Assembly: GCA_023396215.1 (NCBI GenBank)
Contig: JAEWWW010000090.1
Coordinates: forward strand, 1 to 35,253
Length of the DNA: 35,253 nucleotides
Direction: 5' to 3'
Source of the DNA: Bacillota bacterium
Lineage (GTDB): Bacteria; Bacillota; Clostridia; Oscillospirales; Ruminococcaceae
A model generated the notes under the pieces. It was not told where the DNA came from, did no database searches, and was given only the letters and a program-made list of their open reading frames with translations. The position numbers and the translations under genes were made by a program. Shown one piece after another: positions 14,404 to 22,252 of this stretch. Each line of letters begins with the position of its first letter. Position 1 is the first letter of the stretch.

Positions 14404-15333
14404 TCAGAGGGTGATGGCCGGGAGATGGGCGGTGATATCCTGCTGCATCCGCAGGGCCTCGCGCCGGGCGGCGGCGGCATAGTCGGCAGGATCGCAGCCC
14501 TCCTTCTTCCACGCGGTGAGGATAGCCCGGGAGGAGTTGACCACCGCGCCCAGACCGCGGCTGTCAAAGGCGCCCGCCACATCGGCCGCGCCGCCCCCCT
14601 GCGCGCCGTAGCCCGGCACCAGGAAGAATACATCCGGGAGCTGCGCCCGCAGCTCCTGCAGCTGCGCGGGATAGGTGGCTCCCACCACCGCCCCCACCGG
14701 GCCGTAGCCGTAGCGCCCAATCTGGCCCGCGCCCCACTGGCTGCAATATTCGCCCATGAGCGAGTAGACGGTGCGGCCGTCAATCATGCGGTCCTGCAAC
14801 TGGCCGGAGGAAGGATTGGAGGTTTTTACCAAAGCAAAGATGCCCTTATCATACTTTTCGCACAGGGGCAGCAGCGGTTGTATGCCGTCTACCCCCAGAT
14901 AGGCGCTGACGGTCAGCGCATCGCCGCCAAAGGGCTCCAGCTCGGCATCCTCCACCCGGCTGACCCCCAGATGGGCGTCGCCGTAGGCCTCCATGGTGCT
15001 GCCGATGTCGTTGCGCTTGCCGTCGGTGATGACAAACACCCCCTTGGATTTTGCATACTGTATTGTTTCATAAAGGGTGCGTACCCCTTGCCAGCCGTAG
15101 GCCTCATAGTAGGCCGCCTGCGGCTTAACGGCGGGTACGATATCGCAGAGAGCGTCTATCAGCCCCTTGTTGTACTCCAAAAAAGCGGCGGCGGCTCCCT
15201 CCAGGGTTTTGCCGTGGCGGTCATAGGCCGCGTCGCGGATATATTGCGGTACAAAATCCAGCTTGGGGTCGAGCCCCACCACGGTGGGGTTTTGGGTGCG
15301 GGCGATGGCTTCAATCAGTCTATCCAGTGACAT
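14404..15333 (-). CDS. pyrF: Orotidine-5'-phosphate decarboxylase (subfamily 2)
   Basis: Last step of UMP synthesis: decarboxylation of OMP. At 309 residues it belongs to the longer subfamily 2. The substrate region PTVVGLDPKLDFVP, the catalytic block ITDGKRNDIGST (D-x-K-x-x-D), and PGYGAQGGG with VNSSRAI are clear. The start at 15333 has a perfect AGGAGGT. It follows pyrR and pyrC on the same strand but is separated from them by a small peptide gene and an intrinsic terminator. pyrD, pyrK, pyrE, pyrB and the carA/carB genes are not here. Confidence 0.96.
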   Translation of the reverse strand: MSLDRLIEAIARTQNPTVVGLDPKLDFVPQYIRDAAYDRHGKTLEGAAAAFLEYNKGLIDALCDIVPAVKPQAAYYEAYGWQGVRTLYETIQYAKSKGVFVITDGKRNDIGSTMEAYGDAHLGVSRVEDAELEPFGGDALTVSAYLGVDGIQPLLPLCEKYDKGIFALVKTSNPSSGQLQDRMIDGRTVYSLMGEYCSQWGAGQIGRYGYGPVGAVVGATYPAQLQELRAQLPDVFFLVPGYGAQGGGAADVAGAFDSRGLGAVVNSSRAILTAWKKEGCDPADYAAAARREALRMQQDITAHLPAITL

Positions 15334-15371
15334 AAAGGTACCTCCTGTAAGCATTGGTGTATCTGGGGGCA

Positions 15372-15413
15372 TTTTAAGGCAACACCGCACAATTCACGGC
15401 TACCGCCTTAAAA
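15372..15413 (-). promoter_or_regulatory. Second hairpin overlapping the terminator U-tract before pyrF
   Basis: TTTTAAGGC (15372-15380) and GCCTTAAAA (15405-15413) form a 9-bp stem with a 24-nt loop. Its distal arm overlaps the T-tract of the preceding terminator (15410-15416), so the two structures compete in part. It may modulate read-through into pyrF. Confidence 0.4.
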
Positions 15414-15440
15414 AAACAGGCTGCGGTTTTCCCTACAGCC
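15410..15440 (-). terminator. Intrinsic terminator between the small peptide gene and pyrF
   Basis: On the minus strand GGCTG (15436-15440) and CAGCC (15419-15423) pair, followed by TG and seven T. The stop codon of the 45-residue peptide gene (15433-15435) lies in its loop side. Confidence 0.75.
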
Positions 15441-15570
15441 CGTTGACAGCGTTGATAATTCCATGAACAATATCGGCCGACGCGTTGCCAATGGCGCCTG
15501 CCAAAATAAATGCAGCCAATACAATTGCAGCGGCGATAATGAGCGCCCCGGTCAGGTTGGTCTGTTTCAT
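15433..15570 (-). CDS. 45-residue single-span membrane peptide in the pyr cluster
   Basis: A short gene: start ATG at 15570, AAGGAGAG 8 nt upstream, stop TAG at 15433-15435. The peptide begins MKQTNLTGALIIAAAIVLAA and has one hydrophobic span (about 8-28). An amphipathic tail follows, ending DIVHGIINAVNGL. It lies 50 bp after the pyrC stop and 100 bp before pyrF. The ribosome binding site, coding-like composition and clear membrane span argue that it is real. I do not recognise the family. Possible roles are a small partner of a membrane protein or a holin-like or bacteriocin-like peptide; none is supported beyond its shape. Confidence 0.7.
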   Translation of the reverse strand: MKQTNLTGALIIAAAIVLAAFILAGAIGNASADIVHGIINAVNGL

Positions 15571-15620
15571 GTCGGGTTCTCTCCTTCTAAAGCCTGTTGC
15601 AAAGGGCTGCGTCAGTTTTT

Positions 15621-16901
15621 TCAGCGGCTCTCATAGGTTGGCCGCCCGGCAAGAAAGGTGTAGCGCACCCGGCCGGTAAGGGTCATGCCCGCAAAGGGGG
15701 TGTTGCGCGAACGGGAATGCCGGGCCTCGGGCTCCACCACCCACTGGGCCGCAGGGTCAAAAACCACCACGTCGGCCCGGCTGCCTACGGCGAGGCTGCC
15801 GCCCTCCACCCCCAACAGGCGGGCGGGGCTTGCGCTCATTAGCTCGATGAGCCTTGGCAGGGTGATAACGCCCGGCTCCACCAATGCGGTGATGCAGGCC
15901 GCCAGCGAGGTTTCAAGGCCGATAACGCCGTTGGGGGCGCGGTCAAAGTCGGCTTTTTCCTCCGGGGTGTGGGGGGCGTGGTCGGTGGCGATGGCGTCGA
16001 TGGTGCCATCCGCAATGCCCGCCAGCAGCGCCTCGACATCCTCCTGCTCACGCAGCGGGGGGTTCATGCGGTAGTTGGCATCCCGCCCCAGCAGGCTTTG
16101 GTGGGTCAGCAGCAGGTAGTGTGGTGCAGTTTCACAGGTGACCCGCACACCTCTGGCCTTGGCCTGCCGGATGAGTTCCACCGAGCCGGCGGTGCTCACA
16201 TGGGCGATATGCAGCCTTGCGCCGGTTTCTTCGGCGAGGCGCAGCTCGCGGGCGGTGCTTTGATCCTCGCTGGCACGGTCGATGCCCGGCACCCCCAACT
16301 GTTGTGATACGCTGCCCTTATGCATGATGCCGCCTGCCACCAGACGCAAATCCTCACAGTGGCTGATAACCGGCAGACCGGCCTTGGCGGCTTCGGTCAG
16401 GGCTTGGGCCATCATATCGGGGCTTTCGACCGGGCGGCCGTCGTCGCTGACTGCCACCGCACCGGCAGCGCGCAACGCCGCGAAGTCGCAGAGAGTATCT
16501 CCCCGCAGCCCATAGGTGATGGCCGCCACAGGAAACACCCGCGCCTTGGCCGGCGCGGCCTTTTGCAGTATGTAGCTTACCGTTTCGGGGCTGTCGCAGG
16601 CGGGGCTGGTGTTGGGCATACAGGCCACGGCGGTAAAGCCGCCTGCGGCGGCGGCCTCGCAGCCGGTTAAGATATCCTCTTTGTGGGTTTGTCCGGGGTC
16701 GCGCAGGTGAACATGCATATCTATCAGCCCCGGGGCAGCACAAAGCCCCCCGGCCTCAACCACCTGCGCGCCGGGGTAATCTGCGGGGTCATAGCTGCCG
16801 CCCAAGGCAGCAACCACCCCGTCGGCAAGCAGCAGGTCGCCCCGCTGGTGCAGCCCGGCGGCAGGGTCGATAATCAGAGGGTTTTTGAGGATAACGGTCA
16901 T
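15621..16901 (-). CDS. pyrC: Dihydroorotase
   Basis: Zinc amidohydrolase that closes carbamoyl-aspartate to dihydroorotate, the third step of pyrimidine synthesis. The 426 residues match class I bacterial dihydroorotases. Metal ligands appear in DMHVHLRDPG (His63, His65), VSDDG (Asp153), SHCED (His181), HIAHVS (His234) and ATDHAPH (Asp307). The start at 16901 follows AAAGGGAG. It begins 24 bp after the pyrR stop codon and is surely cotranscribed with it. Confidence 0.97.
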   Translation of the reverse strand: MTVILKNPLIIDPAAGLHQRGDLLLADGVVAALGGSYDPADYPGAQVVEAGGLCAAPGLIDMHVHLRDPGQTHKEDILTGCEAAAAGGFTAVACMPNTSPACDSPETVSYILQKAAPAKARVFPVAAITYGLRGDTLCDFAALRAAGAVAVSDDGRPVESPDMMAQALTEAAKAGLPVISHCEDLRLVAGGIMHKGSVSQQLGVPGIDRASEDQSTARELRLAEETGARLHIAHVSTAGSVELIRQAKARGVRVTCETAPHYLLLTHQSLLGRDANYRMNPPLREQEDVEALLAGIADGTIDAIATDHAPHTPEEKADFDRAPNGVIGLETSLAACITALVEPGVITLPRLIELMSASPARLLGVEGGSLAVGSRADVVVFDPAAQWVVEPEARHSRSRNTPFAGMTLTGRVRYTFLAGRPTYESR

Positions 16902-16925
16902 AGCATTCTCCCTTTGGGGCGTCGT

Positions 16926-17465
16926 TTAGTCCTGCACATCGCAGATGACCACCTTGTCGCAGTCGTCCTGCGGAGTCAGGCGCAGCTTGATGGCCTCCGC
17001 CTTGGCGGTGGGCACATTGCGGCCGATGTAGTCGGCGCGGATGGGCAGCTCGCGGTGGCCCCGGTCAATGAGCACCGCCAGTTGGATGCTCCGGGGCCGC
17101 CCCCTGCTCATAATGGCGTCTATCGCCGCGCGGATGGTGCGCCCGGTATGCAGCACGTCGTCTACCAAAATCACCTTTTTGCCGGTGAAATCAAAATCCA
17201 CACGGCTGCGGTCGGGCACAGGCTCGCCGCCCTTGCGGTCGTCCCGAAAGGGGGTGATATCCAGACTGCCCACCGCAAGGCTGCTGCCCTCCAGCTTATC
17301 GATGGCCTGAGCCATCCTTTGCGCCAGCACCGCCCCGCGGGTGAGCACCCCCAGCAGGCAGATATCCTGCACGCCCCGGTTGCGCTCAATAATCTCAAAG
17401 CAGATGCGGCGGATGGCAAGCTCCACCGCCTGCCCGTCCATAATACTGGTTTTTTCGATGAGCAA
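16926..17465 (-). CDS. pyrR: Bifunctional pyr attenuation regulator / uracil phosphoribosyltransferase
   Basis: PyrR binds pyr mRNA in the presence of UMP/UTP to promote termination; it also converts uracil and PRPP to UMP. The 179 residues show AIRRICFEIIERN near the N-terminus, GVLTRGAVLA, DITPFRDD, and the PRPP loop VILVDDVLHTGRT (about 98-110). The TTG at 17465 is chosen because AAGGAGG lies 9 nt upstream and it gives the normal length; an in-frame reading to 17567 has no binding site. First gene of the pyr cluster. A family-X repeat lies just upstream, and I found no obvious PyrR-binding loop in the short leader. Confidence 0.96.
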   Translation of the reverse strand: MLIEKTSIMDGQAVELAIRRICFEIIERNRGVQDICLLGVLTRGAVLAQRMAQAIDKLEGSSLAVGSLDITPFRDDRKGGEPVPDRSRVDFDFTGKKVILVDDVLHTGRTIRAAIDAIMSRGRPRSIQLAVLIDRGHRELPIRADYIGRNVPTAKAEAIKLRLTPQDDCDKVVICDVQD

Positions 17466-17540
17466 GGCTGACGCCCTCCTTACTGGAATGGGTTTGGCGG
17501 GTGCTATAAAAAGGATACACCCAATTGTTACGCAGAAACT

Positions 17541-17675
17541 CAGACTGTGACAAACCGTGCAAGACAAGGCGGCAAGTGCAGCAAATTAGGGAGCATATTT
17601 GATATATGTGACCGACATTTGCAAGCGCAGCCAACGCAGTAAGCGGAGCGGTTGCGCGGCTTTGTCACCAGTCTG
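17541..17675 (+). repeat. Family-X fold-back element between ilvD and pyrR
   Basis: Ends pair as inverted repeats: CAGACTGTGACAAACCGTGC against the complement of GCGCGGCTTTGTCACCAGTC. The apex is CATAT (17594-17598), TTGAT, ATATG (17604-17608), followed by TGACCGA. The arms between, with GCAAG and GCGCAGCC motifs, are partly complementary. The right end is 3 bp from the ilvD stop codon. Confidence 0.88.
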
Positions 17676-17678
17676 GGC

Positions 17679-19340
17679 CTATTCTTCAAATACAGCGCCT
17701 CTCGACCCCGAAGTCACCTGCCGGGCATAGCGCGCCAGATAACCCTTCACCGTCTTTTTAGGCGGCTGCCATGTGGCCCTGCGGGCCTCCAGCTCGGCTT
17801 CATCCACCATCAGGTTGATGGAGCGTGCGGGAATATCAATCTGGATGATGTCGCCCTCGCGCACCAGCGCAATCACGCCGCCGGCCGCCGCTTCGGGGGA
17901 GATATGGCCGATGGCTGCGCCCCGGGTTGCGCCGGAGAAACGTCCGTCGGTGATAAGGGCCACCTGGCTATCCAGCCCGATGCCGGTGATGGCCGAGGTG
18001 GGGGTGAGCATCTCGCGCATGCCGGGGCCGCCCTTGGGGCCTTCGTAGCGGATGACCACCACATCTCCCGGCTGGATGCGCCCGCCGAGGATGGCGGCGG
18101 AGGCGTCCTCTTCACATTCAAAGACACGGGCGGGGCCGGTGTGCTGCATCATCTCGGGAGCAACCGCGCCCTGCTTGACCACGGCGCCCTCTTCGGCCAG
18201 ATTGCCGAAGAGCACGGCGATGCCGCCGTCCTTGCGCACCGGGAGCTCGCCGGTGTGGATGACGGTGCCGTCGGGGGCGGGGGCGTTGGCGCAGCGTTCC
18301 CGCTGGGTGCCGCTCACCGTCAGGGCGTCGCCGTCAATCAGTCCGGCTTTCAGCAGCTCGGCCATGACGGCCTGTATGCCGCCGCAGGCGCCCAAATCCT
18401 CGATGAAGATTTCGCCCGCGGGGTTGAGCTTGCTGAGCTGCGGGGTGGTTTTGCTGATTTTATCGATGCCCGCAAGGTCGATGGGTACGCCGGCCTCATG
18501 GGCGATGGCGGTGAGATGCAGCACCGTGTTGGTGGAGCAGCCCAACGCCATATCGGTGCGCAGCGCGTTGGTAATGCCCTGCCGGTTGACGATATCCAGC
18601 ACGCGGATATCATCACGCAGCAGCTCCATCACCCGTTCGCCCGCCTGCTTGGCAAGGCGGCGGCGGGCCGAGGCCACGGCGGGTATGGTTCCGTTGCCGG
18701 GCAGCGCAAGGCCGACCGCCTCGGTGAGGCAGTTCATCGAGTTGGCGGTATACATACCGGCGCAGCTTCCGCAGGTGGGGCAGGCGTTGTCCTCCATCTC
18801 TTTCATCTGGCTGTCGCTGAGCTCGCCCCGGGCGTGGCGGCCAACCGCCTCAAATACCTCGGAAAGCCCCAGACGGCTGCCCTCAAAGCGGCCTGCCATC
18901 ATCGGGCCGCCGCTGACAAAAATCGAAGGCAGGTTCATGCGGCAGGCGGCCATCAACATGCCCGGCACCACCTTATCACAGTTGGGGATAAACACCGCGG
19001 CATCCAGCGGATGGGCGGTGAGCATCACCTCAATCGAGTCTGCAATCAGCTCGCGGGAGGCCAGCGAATATTTCATCCCCAGATGGTTCATCGAGATGCC
19101 GTCGCAAACCCCGATGGTCGAAAACTCAAAGGGCACGCCGCCGGCGTTGCGTATCCCTGCCTTGACCGCCTCCACAATCTCTTTCAGGTGCACATGGCCG
19201 GGAATGTATTCGCTGTAGGAGTTCACCACCGCCACAAAGGGGCGGGTCATCTCGGCGTCGGTGATGCCCAGCGCTTTCAGCAGTGAACGGTGGGGCAGCC
19301 GGGTTGGCCCGGCTTTTATAGTATCGCTTCTCATCATCAT
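17679..19340 (-). CDS. ilvD: Dihydroxy-acid dehydratase
   Basis: Iron-sulfur enzyme that dehydrates dihydroxy acids to the keto-acid precursors of valine, isoleucine and leucine, the step before ilvE. The 553 residues include NSYSEYIPGHVHL, GVCDG (Cys79), IPNCDKVVPGM (Cys121), CPTCGSCAGMYTANSMNCL (Cys190/Cys193) and ALITDGRFSG. The NSYSE form without Cys at the first site is that of the E. coli-like oxygen-sensitive [4Fe-4S] group, consistent with an anaerobe. Three consecutive ATGs at 19340, 19337 and 19334 follow GGGAGGAG; the exact one is uncertain. A strong promoter lies at 19422-19450. Confidence 0.97.
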   Translation of the reverse strand: MMMRSDTIKAGPTRLPHRSLLKALGITDAEMTRPFVAVVNSYSEYIPGHVHLKEIVEAVKAGIRNAGGVPFEFSTIGVCDGISMNHLGMKYSLASRELIADSIEVMLTAHPLDAAVFIPNCDKVVPGMLMAACRMNLPSIFVSGGPMMAGRFEGSRLGLSEVFEAVGRHARGELSDSQMKEMEDNACPTCGSCAGMYTANSMNCLTEAVGLALPGNGTIPAVASARRRLAKQAGERVMELLRDDIRVLDIVNRQGITNALRTDMALGCSTNTVLHLTAIAHEAGVPIDLAGIDKISKTTPQLSKLNPAGEIFIEDLGACGGIQAVMAELLKAGLIDGDALTVSGTQRERCANAPAPDGTVIHTGELPVRKDGGIAVLFGNLAEEGAVVKQGAVAPEMMQHTGPARVFECEEDASAAILGGRIQPGDVVVIRYEGPKGGPGMREMLTPTSAITGIGLDSQVALITDGRFSGATRGAAIGHISPEAAAGGVIALVREGDIIQIDIPARSINLMVDEAELEARRATWQPPKKTVKGYLARYARQVTSGSRGAVFEE

Positions 19341-19421
19341 TTACTCCTCCCTGAGGCCCGCTGTGGGCCGATATGCCTGCCTGCGCCGCCGGCTGCCCGG
19401 CTGCTTACAGGCGTTTTAAAC

Positions 19422-19450
19422 AGTTTATCCCCTGACGGATTTTTTGTCAA
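19422..19450 (-). promoter_or_regulatory. Sigma-A promoter of ilvD
   Basis: A consensus TTGACA (19445-19450), 17-bp spacer and TAAACT (19422-19427), with a leader of about 75 nt. Confidence 0.8.
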
Positions 19451-19497
19451 CGGCAGGGAACACCACACTTGGTAAATGAAGTGGGGCTTCGGGCAGG

Positions 19498-20460
19498 CTA
19501 ACGGGGTACAATCACCTGCTGGCTGAGGTCGCTTACAAAAATCCAACTGCCATCCACCATGCTGCAGATGAAATATTGGCTGCCATCCGAGCTAACCGCC
19601 GATACCCTGCCGCTGTGTTCGCCCTTTGCCAATTGCCCGGGATCATAGTGGCCGTATATCACGTAGCACTCTTTATCCCCCAGGCGCACTGCACCGGCAA
19701 CCTTATGGTACACCTTATCCAGCGCGGCATCCGCTGCCTTTGCCAGCACATTTTCCAAAAGATACATACCCCCACCGTACATATTGCTTTTCACCCACAG
19801 ATACCGGTCAAGGCGCTCACTTTGCTCCTCGGCTATGGCCAGTGCCTCCTCGGGGGAAATCCCCTGCAGGGGAGGGTCGGTTTCCGGGGTCCAGCTCATC
19901 TCTTCGGCGGTTGGGGGGAGCATTTTGCGCACAATAAAGGCGTGACGCTCCGCCTCGGCGGGCAGGTCGGCTCCAAAAACATAGTCGCAGGCCCTCTCAA
20001 TCACCAACGACGACTGGTAAAACTGGGGTGGAAAGGGCTCCGGCGACCCGTCGCCCGAGGTTTTATAATAAACAGTAATGTTGTATGTAGGGCTGCCGTC
20101 GCTTTCAAAAAGGTACAGGTAGGCGTTACGGTGCTTTTCCATTAAAACCGCAACCTTTCCCGGCTTTCCCTGCCGGTAATCCTCCACCCATGCATCCAGC
20201 AGATGAACATTGTGCAGCGGCTGGGCAAAGCGGTTGTCCTCCACCATATTGTTGTCGCCATAAAGGGCGGTCAGCGAAGTAAAATTCGGCTCCTGCTGCT
20301 CGGAGGTGGAGGCGCTGCCGGAAACAGGCGCGCTTTCCGGCGCAGAAGACGGGCTCTCACCGGGGCTGCTTTCGGGTTGCGGCTGGGACTGCGCCGGGGC
20401 AAGGGAGCAGGCTGTTATGGTCAAAAGGGCTGCCAGAAGCAGCGGGAGCAATCTTCTCAT
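19498..20460 (-). CDS. Secreted lipoprotein of unknown function
   Basis: A predicted lipoprotein of 320 residues. The signal peptide MRRLLPLLLAALLTITAC carries a lipobox with Cys18. A low-complexity linker rich in Ser, Pro, Glu and Gln (about 19-62) is followed by a globular part of about 255 residues. The globular part holds aromatic-rich stretches such as AYLYLFESDGSPTYNITVYY and SQYFICSMVDGSWIFVSDL. The start at 20460 follows GGGGAA. I do not recognise the family and see no catalytic motif. It lies between ilvD and lysS with its own extended -10 promoter and looks monocistronic. Confidence 0.82.
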   Translation of the reverse strand: MRRLLPLLLAALLTITACSLAPAQSQPQPESSPGESPSSAPESAPVSGSASTSEQQEPNFTSLTALYGDNNMVEDNRFAQPLHNVHLLDAWVEDYRQGKPGKVAVLMEKHRNAYLYLFESDGSPTYNITVYYKTSGDGSPEPFPPQFYQSSLVIERACDYVFGADLPAEAERHAFIVRKMLPPTAEEMSWTPETDPPLQGISPEEALAIAEEQSERLDRYLWVKSNMYGGGMYLLENVLAKAADAALDKVYHKVAGAVRLGDKECYVIYGHYDPGQLAKGEHSGRVSAVSSDGSQYFICSMVDGSWIFVSDLSQQVIVPR

Positions 20461-20499
20461 GGTCACTTCCCCTTTCCATGCGGGTAAACGGTTAACCTG

Positions 20500-20528
20500 A
20501 TTATAGCATCGGGCGCCTGAATTATCTA
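20500..20528 (-). promoter_or_regulatory. Extended -10 promoter of the lipoprotein gene
   Basis: TGC before TATAAT (20500-20505), with only a weak -35 (TAGATA, 20523-20528) 17 bp upstream. It begins just past the lysS terminator. Confidence 0.55.
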
Positions 20529-20530
20529 TA

Positions 20531-20562
20531 TATAAACAGGGACGGCATACGCCGTCCCTGTT
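20531..20562 (-). terminator. Intrinsic terminator of lysS
   Basis: A perfect 12-bp stem AACAGGGACGGC with a 4-nt loop (20535-20562), followed on the minus strand by TATATATAG. It lies 7 bp after the lysS stop codon. Confidence 0.85.
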
Positions 20563-20568
20563 CATAGA

Positions 20569-22077
20569 TTAATTCTCTTTTGTGGGCTTCATGGTGGGGA
20601 AAAGCAGCACATCCCGAATCGAATAGCTGTCGGTAAGCAGCATCACCAGACGGTCGATGCCGATGCCAAGGCCGCCGGTGGGGGGCATACCGTACTCCAG
20701 CGCGGTGAGGAAGTCTTCATCCACGTCGCTGGCTTCTTCGTCACCCGCCGCTTTCAGGCTGGCCTGATGCTCAAAGCGCCCACGCTGGTCCACAGGGTCG
20801 TTGAGCTCTGAGAAGGCGTTGGCGTGCTCGCGGCCCAAAATGAACAGCTCAAACCGCTCGGTGTAATCGGGGTCGTTGGGCTTGCGCTTGGCAAGGGGAG
20901 AAATCTCCACCGGGTGGTCGGTGACAAAGGTGGGCTGCACAAGGTGCTCCTCCACATAATGCTCAAAGAACAGGTTGAGGATATCCCCTTTGCCGTGGCG
21001 GGTTTCAAACTGGATGTGATGCTCCTTGGCAACCGCCCGGGCTTCTTCCAATGTGTGGATGGCGGCAAAATCCACCCCGGCGTGCTCCTTGACCAGCTCC
21101 AGCATGCTGGCCCGGACAAAGGGCTTCTCCAGGTCAATCTCCAGCCCGTTGTAGCTGACCACCGCGCTGCCCAGCACCTTGCGGGCCACGGTGCGAATCA
21201 TATCCTCGGTGAGGTCCATCATACCGTGGTAGTCGGTGTAGGCCTCATAGAGCTCCAGCAGGGTGAACTCGGGGTTGTGGCGCACCGACATGCCCTCGTT
21301 GCGAAACACCCGGCCAATCTCGTAAACCCGGTCGAAGCCGCCCACGATGAGCCGCTTGAGGTGCAGCTCCAGCGCGATGCGCAGGTACATATCGATATCC
21401 AGCGTGTTGTGGTGGGTGATGAACGGCCGGGCCGAAGCGCCTCCCGCGAGGGTGTGCAGCACCGGGGTTTCCACCTCGAGATAGCCCCTGTTATCCAGAT
21501 AGCTGCGTATCTCGCGGATGATGCCGGAGCGCTTGACAAAAGAGTCCTTCACCTCGGGGTTGACAATCAAATCCACATACCGCTGGCGGTAACGCAGCTC
21601 GGTATCCTTAAGGCCATGCCACTTTTCGGGCAGGGGCAGCAACGATTTGCTCAGCAGGGTGGCGGCGGTGGTTTTAATCGAAATCTCGCCCCTGCGGGTG
21701 CGGAATACCTCGCCCTCCACGCCGACAATATCGCCGATATCCCAGTCGGACATGGCTGCGTAGGCTTCCTCGCCCAGCACATCCTGCTTGATATAGAGCT
21801 GGATTTTACCGGCGCTGTCCCGCAGATCCATAAAGGTGGCTTTGCCCATATCGCGCCAGCTGACAATACGGCCCGCAAGGCGCACCGTTTTGCCCTCCAT
21901 CGTTTCAAACTGCTCAACGCACTGCGCCGCGGTGGCGGTGCGGTCATAGACGGTAATGGCAAAGGGGTCTTTGCCCTCGCCCTTAAGCTTGTCCAGCCTA
22001 TCCCGTCTTATCTGGAGCAGCTCTGAAAGCTCGGGCTCGGCCTGTGCCTGCTGCTCGTTTTTTGTGTTGTCAGACAT
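20569..22077 (-). CDS. lysS: Lysyl-tRNA synthetase (class II)
   Basis: Charges tRNA-Lys with lysine. The 502 residues carry an N-terminal OB-fold anticodon-binding domain (about 60-175, including VRLAGRIVSWRDMGKATFMDL). The class II catalytic core follows, with motif 2 (IGRVFRNEGMSVRHNPEFTLLE) and motif 3 (GGLGIGIDRLVMLLTDS). The start at 22077 follows GAGGGGG. It lies 175 bp downstream of greA, the usual Firmicutes pairing, but a terminator between them suggests partly separate control. A leader hairpin at 22130-22155 is present; no T-box was seen. Confidence 0.97.
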   Translation of the reverse strand: MSDNTKNEQQAQAEPELSELLQIRRDRLDKLKGEGKDPFAITVYDRTATAAQCVEQFETMEGKTVRLAGRIVSWRDMGKATFMDLRDSAGKIQLYIKQDVLGEEAYAAMSDWDIGDIVGVEGEVFRTRRGEISIKTTAATLLSKSLLPLPEKWHGLKDTELRYRQRYVDLIVNPEVKDSFVKRSGIIREIRSYLDNRGYLEVETPVLHTLAGGASARPFITHHNTLDIDMYLRIALELHLKRLIVGGFDRVYEIGRVFRNEGMSVRHNPEFTLLELYEAYTDYHGMMDLTEDMIRTVARKVLGSAVVSYNGLEIDLEKPFVRASMLELVKEHAGVDFAAIHTLEEARAVAKEHHIQFETRHGKGDILNLFFEHYVEEHLVQPTFVTDHPVEISPLAKRKPNDPDYTERFELFILGREHANAFSELNDPVDQRGRFEHQASLKAAGDEEASDVDEDFLTALEYGMPPTGGLGIGIDRLVMLLTDSYSIRDVLLFPTMKPTKEN

Positions 22078-22129
22078 TTTTTTGTCCCCCTCTGTAAGTT
22101 CACAAACCTGCTTTAACGCTTAGCGCAGT

Positions 22130-22155
22130 TGTGCCCGCTGATTAAGGCGGGCACA
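22130..22155 (-). promoter_or_regulatory. Stable hairpin in the lysS leader
   Basis: TGTGCCCGC and GCGGGCACA form a perfect 9-bp stem with an 8-nt loop, about 55 nt before the start codon. No U-tract follows. Function unknown. Confidence 0.4.
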
Positions 22156-22188
22156 GTTCTGTTATCGCATGCTGTCAAGCTGCAGTTA

Positions 22189-22212
22189 AAAACCTGCCGC
22201 ATCAGGTGCGGC
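22189..22212 (-). terminator. Terminator after greA
   Basis: GCCGCA and TGCGGC (22196-22201 with 22207-22212) form a stem followed on the minus strand by AGGTTTTTAA, 40 bp after the greA stop. It may be leaky, giving some lysS read-through. Confidence 0.6.
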
Positions 22213-22252
22213 CGGGGGCGGTGCCCCCGCAGCTTGTGTAAGCGAAGCAGTA

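Noticed and set aside
17652..19286. 544-codon open frame on the plus strand opposite ilvD
   Set aside because: It is a GC-rich shadow of ilvD with no ribosome binding site or recognisable domain; the minus frame is a clear family member.
20824..22026. 400-codon open frame on the plus strand opposite lysS
   Set aside because: Shadow of lysS, no start signal and no domain.
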